A stretch of DNA of 64,000 bases from CAVZBW01 sp963778465 (GTDB taxonomy: Bacteria; Actinomycetota; Acidimicrobiia; Acidimicrobiales; RAAP-2): assembly GCA_963778465.1 (NCBI GenBank), contig CAVZUK010000004.1:148609-212608 (forward strand), written 5' to 3'. Each line of letters begins with the position of its first letter. Position 1 is the stretch's first letter. Positions 34,470 through 41,445 of this stretch are shown piece by piece. Both the position numbers and the translations under genes were made by a program. The notes under the pieces are model-generated. The model worked only from the letters and a program-made list of their open reading frames with translations, had not been told where the DNA came from and made no database searches.

Positions 34470-34907
34470 ATGCCCCCTCGCCAATCACGTCGGGTCCAGG
34501 CGGTCATCCTCGTCGCCATCGCCGCGGGAGGCGTCCTCGGTGCGCTCGCCCGCTACGGGATCACCGTCGCGCTGCCGAGCAGCTCGGACCAGTTTCCCGG
34601 CGACATCCTCCTCGTCAACCTGACGGGAAGCTTCGCGCTCGGTCTCTTGCTGATCCTCTTCCTCGAGCAATTCCCGGCGGGTCGGTTGGCGCGGCCCGTC
34701 GTCGGTGCCGGCTTCCTCGGGGCCTACACGACCTTCTCGACCTTCGCCGTCCAGGCGGTCCTGTTGATCCGTTCGGACCATGCCCTGATCGCTCTGGCGT
34801 ACGTGGTCGCGAGCGTCGTCGGCGGCCTGGTCGCCCTCGGCATGGGGGTCGTCTCCGCCCGGCTCCTCGTGAGGATCGAGAGATGGCTGCAGGGGCAGTC
34901 TGGATGA
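34470..34907 (+). CDS. crcB: Fluoride ion channel CrcB/Fluc, first copy
   Basis: This is a 145-residue membrane protein with four transmembrane helices that exports fluoride. The motifs GGVLGALARYGI, LLVNLTGSFALGLLL (pore Asn) and GFLGAYTTFSTFAVQ (Phe/Thr track) are all present. The ATG has AAGGAG 4 bases upstream. It is under a fluoride riboswitch and its stop overlaps the DUF190 start (ATGA). It and the second CrcB at 35265 probably form a heterodimeric antiparallel channel. Confidence 0.95.
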   Translation: MPPRQSRRVQAVILVAIAAGGVLGALARYGITVALPSSSDQFPGDILLVNLTGSFALGLLLILFLEQFPAGRLARPVVGAGFLGAYTTFSTFAVQAVLLIRSDHALIALAYVVASVVGGLVALGMGVVSARLLVRIERWLQGQSG

Positions 34908-35236
34908 GCCCCGAGCCGACGTTCCGTTTCCATGGCGCGAAGCAGCTCACGATTCTCCTGACCGCTCACGACCAGTCCGGTCACGGATCGTTGGCGGGCG
35001 AGCTGCTCCGGCGGGCGAGGCGCGTCGGCGTCCGAGGGGCGACCGCCGTCGGCGGCCTCGAAGGATTCGGAGCATCGCGCCAATTGCACCGGACGCACCT
35101 GCTCGGCACCGATGCGCCCATGGCGATCGTGCTCGTGGACTCGGCGGAGCGGATCGAGGAGTTTCTGCGTGCCGCCCAGGAACTCTTGGGCGACGCCCTC
35201 GTCACCCTGTCCGACGTCGAAGTGGTCGAGCTCTGA
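34904..35236 (+). CDS. DUF190-family protein within the fluoride operon
   Basis: This is 110 residues from an ATG overlapping the crcB stop (MSPEPTFRFHGAKQLTILL). The DUF190 core reads LLRRARRVGVRGATAVGGLE, then GASRQLHRTHLLG, with a C-terminal VEVVEL. It sits between two crcB genes, so it probably modulates or assembles the fluoride channel. This is guilt by association; no biochemical function is established for the family. Confidence 0.85.
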   Translation: MSPEPTFRFHGAKQLTILLTAHDQSGHGSLAGELLRRARRVGVRGATAVGGLEGFGASRQLHRTHLLGTDAPMAIVLVDSAERIEEFLRAAQELLGDALVTLSDVEVVEL

Positions 35237-35264
35237 GGGCAGATCGCCCCATCCGACGATTCCC

Positions 35265-35642
35265 ATGAGCCCGAGCCTCATCCTGGCGGTCGCAGCCGGC
35301 GGACTCGTGGGTGCCCCGTGCCGGTACCTGCTCGATCGTGCGGTCAGTCGCCGGATCGTGTCCGACCTTCCCTGGGGCACCTTCGTGGTGAACATGTCCG
35401 GATGTCTGGCTCTCGGGCTGCTGACCGGTCTCGATCTGGCGCACCACGTGCCGTCGGTGTTGATGGCGCTGATCGGGGTCGGCTTCTGCGGGGCCTACAC
35501 GACCTTCTCGACCTTCAATTTCGAGACGGTCCAGCTCTTCGAGGAGGGCCACGTCCTCGAGGCCACGGCCAACGTCGTGGGGAGCGTCGTGGTCGGACTT
35601 GCGATTGCCGGTGCGGGCGTCGCGATCGGATTGGCGCTCTAG
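35265..35642 (+). CDS. crcB: Fluoride ion channel CrcB/Fluc, second copy
   Basis: This is a 125-residue, four-helix channel subunit with GGLVGAPCRYLLDR, FVVNMSGCLALGLL (Asn of the pore) and GFCGAYTTFSTFNFE. The chain is shorter than the first copy. It is the last gene of the riboswitch operon, 28 bp after DUF190. Split crcB pairs in Gram-positive bacteria form heterodimers; that is the likely arrangement here. Confidence 0.93.
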   Translation: MSPSLILAVAAGGLVGAPCRYLLDRAVSRRIVSDLPWGTFVVNMSGCLALGLLTGLDLAHHVPSVLMALIGVGFCGAYTTFSTFNFETVQLFEEGHVLEATANVVGSVVVGLAIAGAGVAIGLAL

Positions 35643-35673
35643 GAGCGCGCCCGGCGACCGACAGGCCCGATGC

Positions 35674-36405
35674 TCACGTCGCGAGCGGTCGCTCGCCGAC
35701 GATGACCCGGAGGCCGGCGGGGAGCATCTCGCTGCCGAAGGCCTGCTCGACGCGAGCCGACACGCCCCATGCGGCGAGTCGGTTCGCCACGTCCTCGATA
35801 TCGACCAGTACGTTCTCGTGGTGCTCGTCGTCGCGTGCCCAACGGCCGTCGCGCCGCACGAAGGTGGTCATGTCACGGACGAAGCGGTCGGGGGCCGGTA
35901 GGGAGCAGCGCGTGACGATGGCCCAGTCGTCTCCAACCCGCCCCTGGGAGTCCTGGTCTCGGCGCGCCCGGCCCCACTCGAGGTCGCAGAGGTCGAGAGC
36001 GAGTAGGCCGCCGGGCCGGAGCGCCTGGACGATCGCCTCGAGGGCGCGATGGATGTTGCCGAGATCGGGAAGGTAGTTGAGCACGTGGCCGCAGCCAACC
36101 ACGGCGTCGGCTTTCGGGAGAGGGTCGTCGGGCAGGACGAGGATGCGAACCTCTTCTGCTCCCGGTGCGGTCGCTCTCGCCAGCTCGAGCATGGCGGGCG
36201 AGGCGTCCGTGGCGACCACGCGATGGCCTGCGGCGACCAGCTCCTTGGTCAGCAGGCCGCTCCCGCACCCGATCTCGAGGACCCGGCCGCCACGCCGTCG
36301 GACCGGCTCCAGGAGCTCGACGATCCCGGGCGCGCAGGCGGCGGCGTGGAAGCCGAAACCGAGGTGGTGGACGAGGGCGAGGTCCTGCCGGTAGTCGGCG
36401 ATCAG
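35674..36405 (-). CDS. Class I SAM-dependent methyltransferase, start coupled to the upstream gene
   Basis: This is a methyltransferase of about 243 residues. Motif I is RVLEIGCGSGLLTKEL, followed by VVATDASPAMLELARA, DAVVGCGHVLNYL and ALRPGGLLALDLCD. The natural N-terminus appears to be IADYRQDLALVHHLGFGF. The only codon there is a CTG at 36405-36403 that overlaps the upstream gene's TGA as CTGA; a GTG about 14 codons further upstream is an alternative. No ribosome binding site is evident for either. The substrate is unknown. Confidence 0.78.
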   Translation of the reverse strand: MIADYRQDLALVHHLGFGFHAAACAPGIVELLEPVRRRGGRVLEIGCGSGLLTKELVAAGHRVVATDASPAMLELARATAPGAEEVRILVLPDDPLPKADAVVGCGHVLNYLPDLGNIHRALEAIVQALRPGGLLALDLCDLEWGRARRDQDSQGRVGDDWAIVTRCSLPAPDRFVRDMTTFVRRDGRWARDDEHHENVLVDIEDVANRLAAWGVSARVEQAFGSEMLPAGLRVIVGERPLAT

Positions 36406-36611
36406 TAACGCCGCCCGCGTCGGAAGCGATTCGAGGCCATCCAGCACCCGACGGCCGCGATCAGGAAGATGACCGTGAAGATGACCGCCACCAGGCCGCG
36501 TTTGGTGTGGTTGCCCGAATAGAAGACCGCCGTGACGATGGCGCCCAGGACGGTAAGGACGAGGAACACGATGGCCGCTCGGGCATACGCGACGTGGCGG
36601 GGAAGGGGCAT
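36402..36611 (-). CDS. Small two-helix membrane protein
   Basis: This 69-residue protein has two transmembrane segments (AAIVFLVLTVLGAIVTAVF and VAVIFTVIFLIAAVGCWM) separated by YSGNHTKRG, and a basic C-terminus RFRRGRRY. The ribosome binding site is weak (GAG before the ATG). It overlaps the methyltransferase start region. Function is unknown, but the clear membrane topology makes it a credible gene. Confidence 0.65.
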   Translation of the reverse strand: MPLPRHVAYARAAIVFLVLTVLGAIVTAVFYSGNHTKRGLVAVIFTVIFLIAAVGCWMASNRFRRGRRY

Positions 36612-36908
36612 GAGTCTCAGTGTGACACGGGCAGCGGGGATTTCCCAGCCGTTTCTCAGGGTGGTCTCCGAGCACTTCTCCCCTGGTCAGAGCGGTGTGG
36701 GGCGGCGACCGGAGCGCGGCGACGAAGCAGGCCGAGCTCGCGGACGAGGGGCGGGGACGGCGCCCATCCTGCGTCTTCGCGATTGACCCTGGACCTCGAG
36801 GCTCGTGAGGCGCACCATGGTGGTGACGGCAGTGCGGGTCGGGTGAGCGACGAAGGGGGCATGGTGTTGCAACGTCCCGTGGGTTCCCAAGGTGGAGGAG
36901 CAGGAGGC

Positions 36909-37298
36909 ATGCGCACCAACAGGCATTGGCGGCGGGAATTGCGGGCCGAGACCGCCGGGGTGCTCGGGTCGCTGGGGGGCGACTCACCCGACGTGGCGAG
37001 GCATCTGCGGTCCGCCGGTGTGCAGGGCACGCCGGGCGATCCCCGCGACTGCGCCATTGCGGTGTACCTCTCGGCGGTGGTGACCGCCGATCCGGGTGTG
37101 CGGACCATCAAGGTGACGACCGACTCGGTCGTGGTCTCGCCGGCTCGCCGATGGCAGCTGCCGGTGGTGGTGGGGCTATCGGAGGCGTTGCGCACGTTCG
37201 TGGCGGGGTTCGACCGGCGCGCCTACCCCGACCTGATCCGTTCACACGACGAGGAGCCTGGCCGCTCGGAGAAGGCGGCACCGCAGGGTTCCGCCTGA
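36909..37298 (+). CDS. Conserved-looking hypothetical protein
   Basis: This is 129 residues from ATG 36909, preceded by GGAGGAG with 8-base spacing. It contains SPDVARHLRSAGVQGTPGDP, then CAIAVYLSAVVTADPGVRTI and FVAGFDRRAYPDLI. Alternating helices and strands suggest a compact soluble fold. A similar architecture occurs in short actinobacterial proteins without known function. It precedes RNase Z by 91 bp. Confidence 0.6.
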   Translation: MRTNRHWRRELRAETAGVLGSLGGDSPDVARHLRSAGVQGTPGDPRDCAIAVYLSAVVTADPGVRTIKVTTDSVVVSPARRWQLPVVVGLSEALRTFVAGFDRRAYPDLIRSHDEEPGRSEKAAPQGSA

Positions 37299-37389
37299 CC
37301 CCGGTACCTCGGCGAGAGCGCATGCCCTCGCCGGTGCAGACGTCACAGCAGAACCTGCGACAGCACGGACGCCGCAGCAGAATGAGGCC

Positions 37390-38310
37390 ATGCGTGAGCT
37401 CGTGGTGCTCGGTACGGCCAGTCAGGCGCCCACCCGCTACCGCAACCACAACGGGTACCTGCTGCGGTGGGACGGTGACGGGATCCTCTTCGACCCCGGC
37501 GAGGGGACCCAGCGCCAGATGCTGTTCGCGGGAGTGGCCGTCTCCTCCTTGCGCCGGATCTGCATCACCCACCTCCACGGGGATCACTGCCTCGGCCTTC
37601 CCGGTGTCGTGCAGCGCCTCTCGCTCGACGAGGTCACCCACCCGATCGAGATCTGCTACCCCGCGAGCGGCGAGCCCTTCGTCGAGCGGCTGCTCAACGC
37701 CTCGGTCTTCGAGGCGCGGGCCGAGGTGCGCCGGCGTCCCGTCTTCGAGCCGGGCCCGGTGCTCACCGCGCCGGGTTACACGCTGACGGCCCGCCGGCTC
37801 GACCACCAGCCGGAGACCTTCGGGTGGAGGCTCGACGAGCCCGGTTCCCGCACCATCCTGCGCGACCGGCTCGAGGACCTCGGGGTCCATGGCCCCGAGG
37901 TCGGACGGCTGCAGCGCGACGGGATCCTCGTGCGGCCGGGCCGGCCTCCCTTGCGGCTCCAGGACGTGAGCGTGCCCCGACCCGGCCAGTCGGTTGCCTT
38001 CGTCATGGACACCGGCCTCTGCGACGGGGCGTGGGAGCTGGCCGACGGCGTCGACCTGCTCGTCTGCGAGGCCACCTACGCGCAAGCCGAGGCCGACCTG
38101 GCCCGAGCTCACCACCACCTGACCGCCGCACAGGCGGCACGGATCGCCGCCGAGAGCGGTGCCCGCAAGCTGGTCATCACCCATTTCTCCCAGCGCTATG
38201 CCGACGAGTCGGTGCTCCTCGAGGAGGCCCGCGCCGTGTTTGCCGAGGTCGTCGCGGCGAGGGACCTGATGCGTGTCGCCGTGCCGCCCCGCGCGAAGGT
38301 GCAGGTCTGA
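37390..38310 (+). CDS. rnz: Ribonuclease Z (tRNA 3' processing endonuclease)
   Basis: This is a 306-residue MBL-fold nuclease. The metal motif CITHLHGDHCLGLPG, the N-terminal strand LVVLGTASQAPTRYRN and DPGEGTQRQML are diagnostic for RNase Z. FVMDTGLCD and VITHFSQRYAD carry the remaining ligands, the latter being the HFS motif. It removes 3' trailers from tRNA precursors. Length and motifs match the bacterial short form. Confidence 0.93.
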   Translation: MRELVVLGTASQAPTRYRNHNGYLLRWDGDGILFDPGEGTQRQMLFAGVAVSSLRRICITHLHGDHCLGLPGVVQRLSLDEVTHPIEICYPASGEPFVERLLNASVFEARAEVRRRPVFEPGPVLTAPGYTLTARRLDHQPETFGWRLDEPGSRTILRDRLEDLGVHGPEVGRLQRDGILVRPGRPPLRLQDVSVPRPGQSVAFVMDTGLCDGAWELADGVDLLVCEATYAQAEADLARAHHHLTAAQAARIAAESGARKLVITHFSQRYADESVLLEEARAVFAEVVAARDLMRVAVPPRAKVQV

Positions 38311-38427
38311 TCGCTCCCTCTACGGCCACGGGAGGCGGGCTGGATCCGTGGACCTCGAATCGGCCGGGGTGGACGCCTGGGTAGAGTCCTTCGGTCGTGC
38401 GGTGGTGGCCTGGCCTTGGAGATCTGC

Positions 38428-39639
38428 GTGTCTGAGGGGACGTCTCGGAGCGTCGACTCACGAAGGGTCGCGCCTGCAGGGAGCCGCAGCTTCCCGGCCC
38501 CGCCGGCACTGGGCGAGCTCAGTCCCGATAGGGCCACCACGAGCTGGCTGGAGCTCTTCTACGACCTGGTTCTCGTGGCGGCCACGATCGTCTTCTCGAA
38601 CACGTACAGCCACGACATCGACTGGGAGAACACCATCTGGCTCGCCGGGATGTTCGCCGTGCTGTGGTGGGCGTGGTTCCAGACGACCGAGCTGACCAAC
38701 CGGGACCGCACGGACCGCCTCTCTCGACGCGTCGTGCTGCTCGTTCAGATGTTCGTCATCACGATCTTCACCGTGGTGGGGGGGAACGCCGTCACCACCC
38801 ACAGCCTCTACGCCGCCGAGGTGGCCGGCGTGCTGCTGATCGCCGTGGCGGCCCTGGCCCACGACATCCGCAGGACGGTGCCCGAGCTGCACCGGATGGC
38901 CACCATCCGGCGCAACGCGTTGCTGATCGGCGGCGTGCTGGCGATCTTGTCCGGCACGCTGCCCGACGGCCCTCGGTACGCGTTGTGGGCGGTGGGGTGG
39001 ATCATCGTCGTGGCCCCGCCGCTCCTGCCGCGCTACGACGACCCGATCGCCAAGTCCCGATCGGACTCCCACCACCTGGCGGAGCGCTTCGGGCTGCTCA
39101 CGATGATCGTGCTGGGCGAGTCGTTCGTGAAGGTGGCCCTGACCGCTTCGGGACGGCAGCTGCACCAGATCAACTACCTCGTGCTGGCGCTCGAGTTCCT
39201 GATCGTCTTCGCGGTGTGGATCCTGTACTTCGACGACGTCAACCGCGTGGGGCCGCCGGAGGCCAACTTCGGCAGGAAGGTCTGGATGCTCGCCCACATG
39301 CCGCTGCAGCTCTCGATCGTGGCCATGGCGGTGGGGCTCGCCCAATGGGAGACCCTCAAGATCAGCTCGGAGCTCACCGCACTGGACGTGCGGTTGTTCA
39401 CCGCGCCGCTGGCCGGGATCTACGTCGTGCTGGCGGTCATCGGCGCCACCACGCCCCGCCCGTCGCGCGCCATCGTCGTCGGGCTGCGGCTGGCGACGGC
39501 CGCCGCGGTGATCGGCATCGGCCTGCTGGCGTGGCGGGTGGACTCCGTCAGCGTCGAGCTCGCCGCTGGCCTGGACGCCGCCGCGGTGCTGACCTGTGCC
39601 GGCGTGACGGAGTGGATCCGCGCCCGCCGCCCGGCCTGA
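38428..39639 (+). CDS. Low temperature requirement protein A (LtrA) family membrane protein
   Basis: This is a polytopic membrane protein of about 403 residues with roughly ten hydrophobic segments. The LtrA signature WLELFYDLVLVAATIVFSN lies after a 30-residue cytosolic N-terminus, and HHLAERFGLLTMIVLGESF holds the conserved Glu/Arg/Glu. GTG 38428 has GGAG 6 bases upstream; a TTG at 38416 is an alternative. LtrA was found in Listeria as needed for growth in the cold, but its transport or enzymatic activity is unknown. Confidence 0.9.
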   Translation: MSEGTSRSVDSRRVAPAGSRSFPAPPALGELSPDRATTSWLELFYDLVLVAATIVFSNTYSHDIDWENTIWLAGMFAVLWWAWFQTTELTNRDRTDRLSRRVVLLVQMFVITIFTVVGGNAVTTHSLYAAEVAGVLLIAVAALAHDIRRTVPELHRMATIRRNALLIGGVLAILSGTLPDGPRYALWAVGWIIVVAPPLLPRYDDPIAKSRSDSHHLAERFGLLTMIVLGESFVKVALTASGRQLHQINYLVLALEFLIVFAVWILYFDDVNRVGPPEANFGRKVWMLAHMPLQLSIVAMAVGLAQWETLKISSELTALDVRLFTAPLAGIYVVLAVIGATTPRPSRAIVVGLRLATAAAVIGIGLLAWRVDSVSVELAAGLDAAAVLTCAGVTEWIRARRPA

Positions 39640-39683
39640 CCCCCGAGGTGGGCGAGGGCCCGGGCCCGCCCGGCCGGGAGGTC

Positions 39684-39728
39684 GTCGACGGGATTGCCGT
39701 CGACGGGATTGCCGTCGACGGGATTAAC
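39684..39728. repeat. Three tandem copies of a 15-bp repeat
   Basis: GTCGACGGGATTGCC is present at 39684-39698 and 39699-39713, and a third copy ending in AAC at 39714-39728. It lies between ltrA and the ATP-grasp gene, with no gene across it. Confidence 0.85.
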
Positions 39729-39873
39729 ACAGCCGTCATCCGAGCGACCCTCGGCGTTTACGCGGCCTCCGTAACGTAGGCCCCGGACCACCTACGGAGG
39801 AGGAAAGGTAGCTGCCGCCGGCCCCCGGTGACGAGGCTGCCGGGGGACCGCTCGACGTGACGGGAGCAGCTTC

Positions 39874-41442
39874 GTGAACAGCTTCGGAGGCTCGCTGCTG
39901 GCCTCGTACGAGCCGGGCCCTGGCTACGACGAGCTGGTGGGAGGGGGCCACTCGCCGCAGGGCATGGCCAGCGGGCTGTGGCGTTACCTCGAGGCCATCG
40001 GCATCGAGGGACTGCTCGAGCGCCAGCAGGCGGCCGATCGCGAGATCCGCAGCATCGGGATCACGTTCCAGACGTACCAGGGCACCGCCGCCGTCGACCG
40101 GCCGTGGCCGTTCGACGTGATCCCCCGGGTTCTCGACTCTTCGGAATGGGACCGCATCGAGCGGGGACTCGTGCAGCGGCTGCGGGCGCTCAACCTCTTC
40201 ATCGACGACGTGTACCACGACCAGCGCTGCCTGCGCGCCGGGATCCTGCCGGCCGAGCTCGTCCTCGGCTCTTCGAACTTCCGGCCCGAGTGCATGGGCG
40301 CCAGCCCCGTCGGCGGGATCTGGGCCCAGGTGTGCGGCAGCGACCTGGTGCGCGACAAGGACGGGACCCTCTACGTGCTCGAGGACAACCTGCGAGTGCC
40401 CTCCGGCGTCTCCTACCTCCTCGAGAACCGGATGGTTGCCAAGCACGTCTTTCCGGAGCTGTTCCGCTACTACAGCATCGAGCCCGTGGGGCTCTACGTT
40501 CCCCGGCTCTGCGAGCTGCTCTCCTCGCTCTCGCCGGTGCGGGGCGATCCCACGATGGTGGTGCTCACGCCGGGCATCCACAATTCCGCCTACTTCGAGC
40601 ATGCCTTCCTAGCCCAGCAGATGGGTCTGGAGCTGGTCGAGGGCAGCGACCTGCTGGTGCTCGAGGACGGCACGGTGTGCATGCGGACGGTCGGGGGCCT
40701 CGAGCGGGTGGACGTCATCTACCGGAGGATCGACGAGCTCTACCTCGACCCCGAGGCGCTGCGCCGCGATTCGCTCATCGGGGTGCCGGGGTTGCTCCGG
40801 GCCTGGCGGGCCGGCAAGGTGGCCCTCGCCAACGCCCCCGGCGCGGGCGTGGCGGACGACAAGGCCATCTACAGCTTCGTCCCCGAGCTCATCCGGTACT
40901 TTCTGGCGGAGGACCCGATCCTGCCCAGCGTGCCGACCTGGCGGTGCGGGGAGCCTGCAGACTGTCGCTTCGTCCTCGATCACCTCGACTCCCTGGTGGT
41001 CAAGCCGGCCAACGAGTCGGGAGGGTACGGCGTCGTCATCGGGCCCGCGGCGAGCGAGGAGGCGCTGGCCTTCGTCGCGAGGCGCATCGAGCAGCACGCC
41101 CCCAATTGGGTGGCCCAGCCGGTGGTCTCCCTCTCGACCATGCCGACGTTGCACGACGAGTCGATCGTCCCACGCCACGTCGACCTTCGGCCCTTCACGT
41201 TGCTCGGCCCCGAGGGCTCCTACGTGACCCCGGGAGGGTTGACTCGCGTGGCGCAGGCCGAGGGCTCGCTGATCGTCAACTCGTCACAGGGCGGCAGCAG
41301 CAAGGACACCTGGATCGTGAGCGCGGCGCTCGAGCACGAGGACCCCTCTCCCGATGCGACGTCGGGGGCCCACTCGTCGCCCGGGCCGGTCGGCCCGAGC
41401 GCGGCGACGGTCATGGCCGCCCTCGGCGGGACGGATGGTTGA
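39874..41442 (+). CDS. Circularly permuted ATP-grasp type 2 family protein
   Basis: This is a 522-residue member of the circularly permuted ATP-grasp (DUF404/407) family. Landmarks are QQAADREIRSIGITFQTY, FIDDVYHDQRCLRAGILP, LYVLEDNLRVPSGVSYLLEN, VVLTPGIHNSAYFEHAFLA and LVVKPANESGGYGVVIGP. In other genomes it is encoded beside alpha-E and transglutaminase proteins and is predicted to ligate amino groups or peptides. The C-terminal 40 residues are Ser/Pro/Ala-rich. It starts at GTG 39874, and its stop is 3 bp before the next gene. Confidence 0.93.
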   Translation: MNSFGGSLLASYEPGPGYDELVGGGHSPQGMASGLWRYLEAIGIEGLLERQQAADREIRSIGITFQTYQGTAAVDRPWPFDVIPRVLDSSEWDRIERGLVQRLRALNLFIDDVYHDQRCLRAGILPAELVLGSSNFRPECMGASPVGGIWAQVCGSDLVRDKDGTLYVLEDNLRVPSGVSYLLENRMVAKHVFPELFRYYSIEPVGLYVPRLCELLSSLSPVRGDPTMVVLTPGIHNSAYFEHAFLAQQMGLELVEGSDLLVLEDGTVCMRTVGGLERVDVIYRRIDELYLDPEALRRDSLIGVPGLLRAWRAGKVALANAPGAGVADDKAIYSFVPELIRYFLAEDPILPSVPTWRCGEPADCRFVLDHLDSLVVKPANESGGYGVVIGPAASEEALAFVARRIEQHAPNWVAQPVVSLSTMPTLHDESIVPRHVDLRPFTLLGPEGSYVTPGGLTRVAQAEGSLIVNSSQGGSSKDTWIVSAALEHEDPSPDATSGAHSSPGPVGPSAATVMAALGGTDG

Positions 41443-41445
41443 CCG

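Noticed and set aside
31988..34519. An 843-codon minus-strand open frame
   Set aside because: It is antisense to the AarF kinase and the fluoride riboswitch, rich in Arg/Pro/His and without any recognisable motif.
38364..38384. GGGTAG upstream of ltrA as another stress promoter
   Set aside because: No GTTT-like -35 lies 14-17 bases upstream.
39684..39728. The 15-bp triplicate as a CRISPR array or attachment site
   Set aside because: The copies are directly adjacent with no spacers, and there is no integrase or tRNA nearby.
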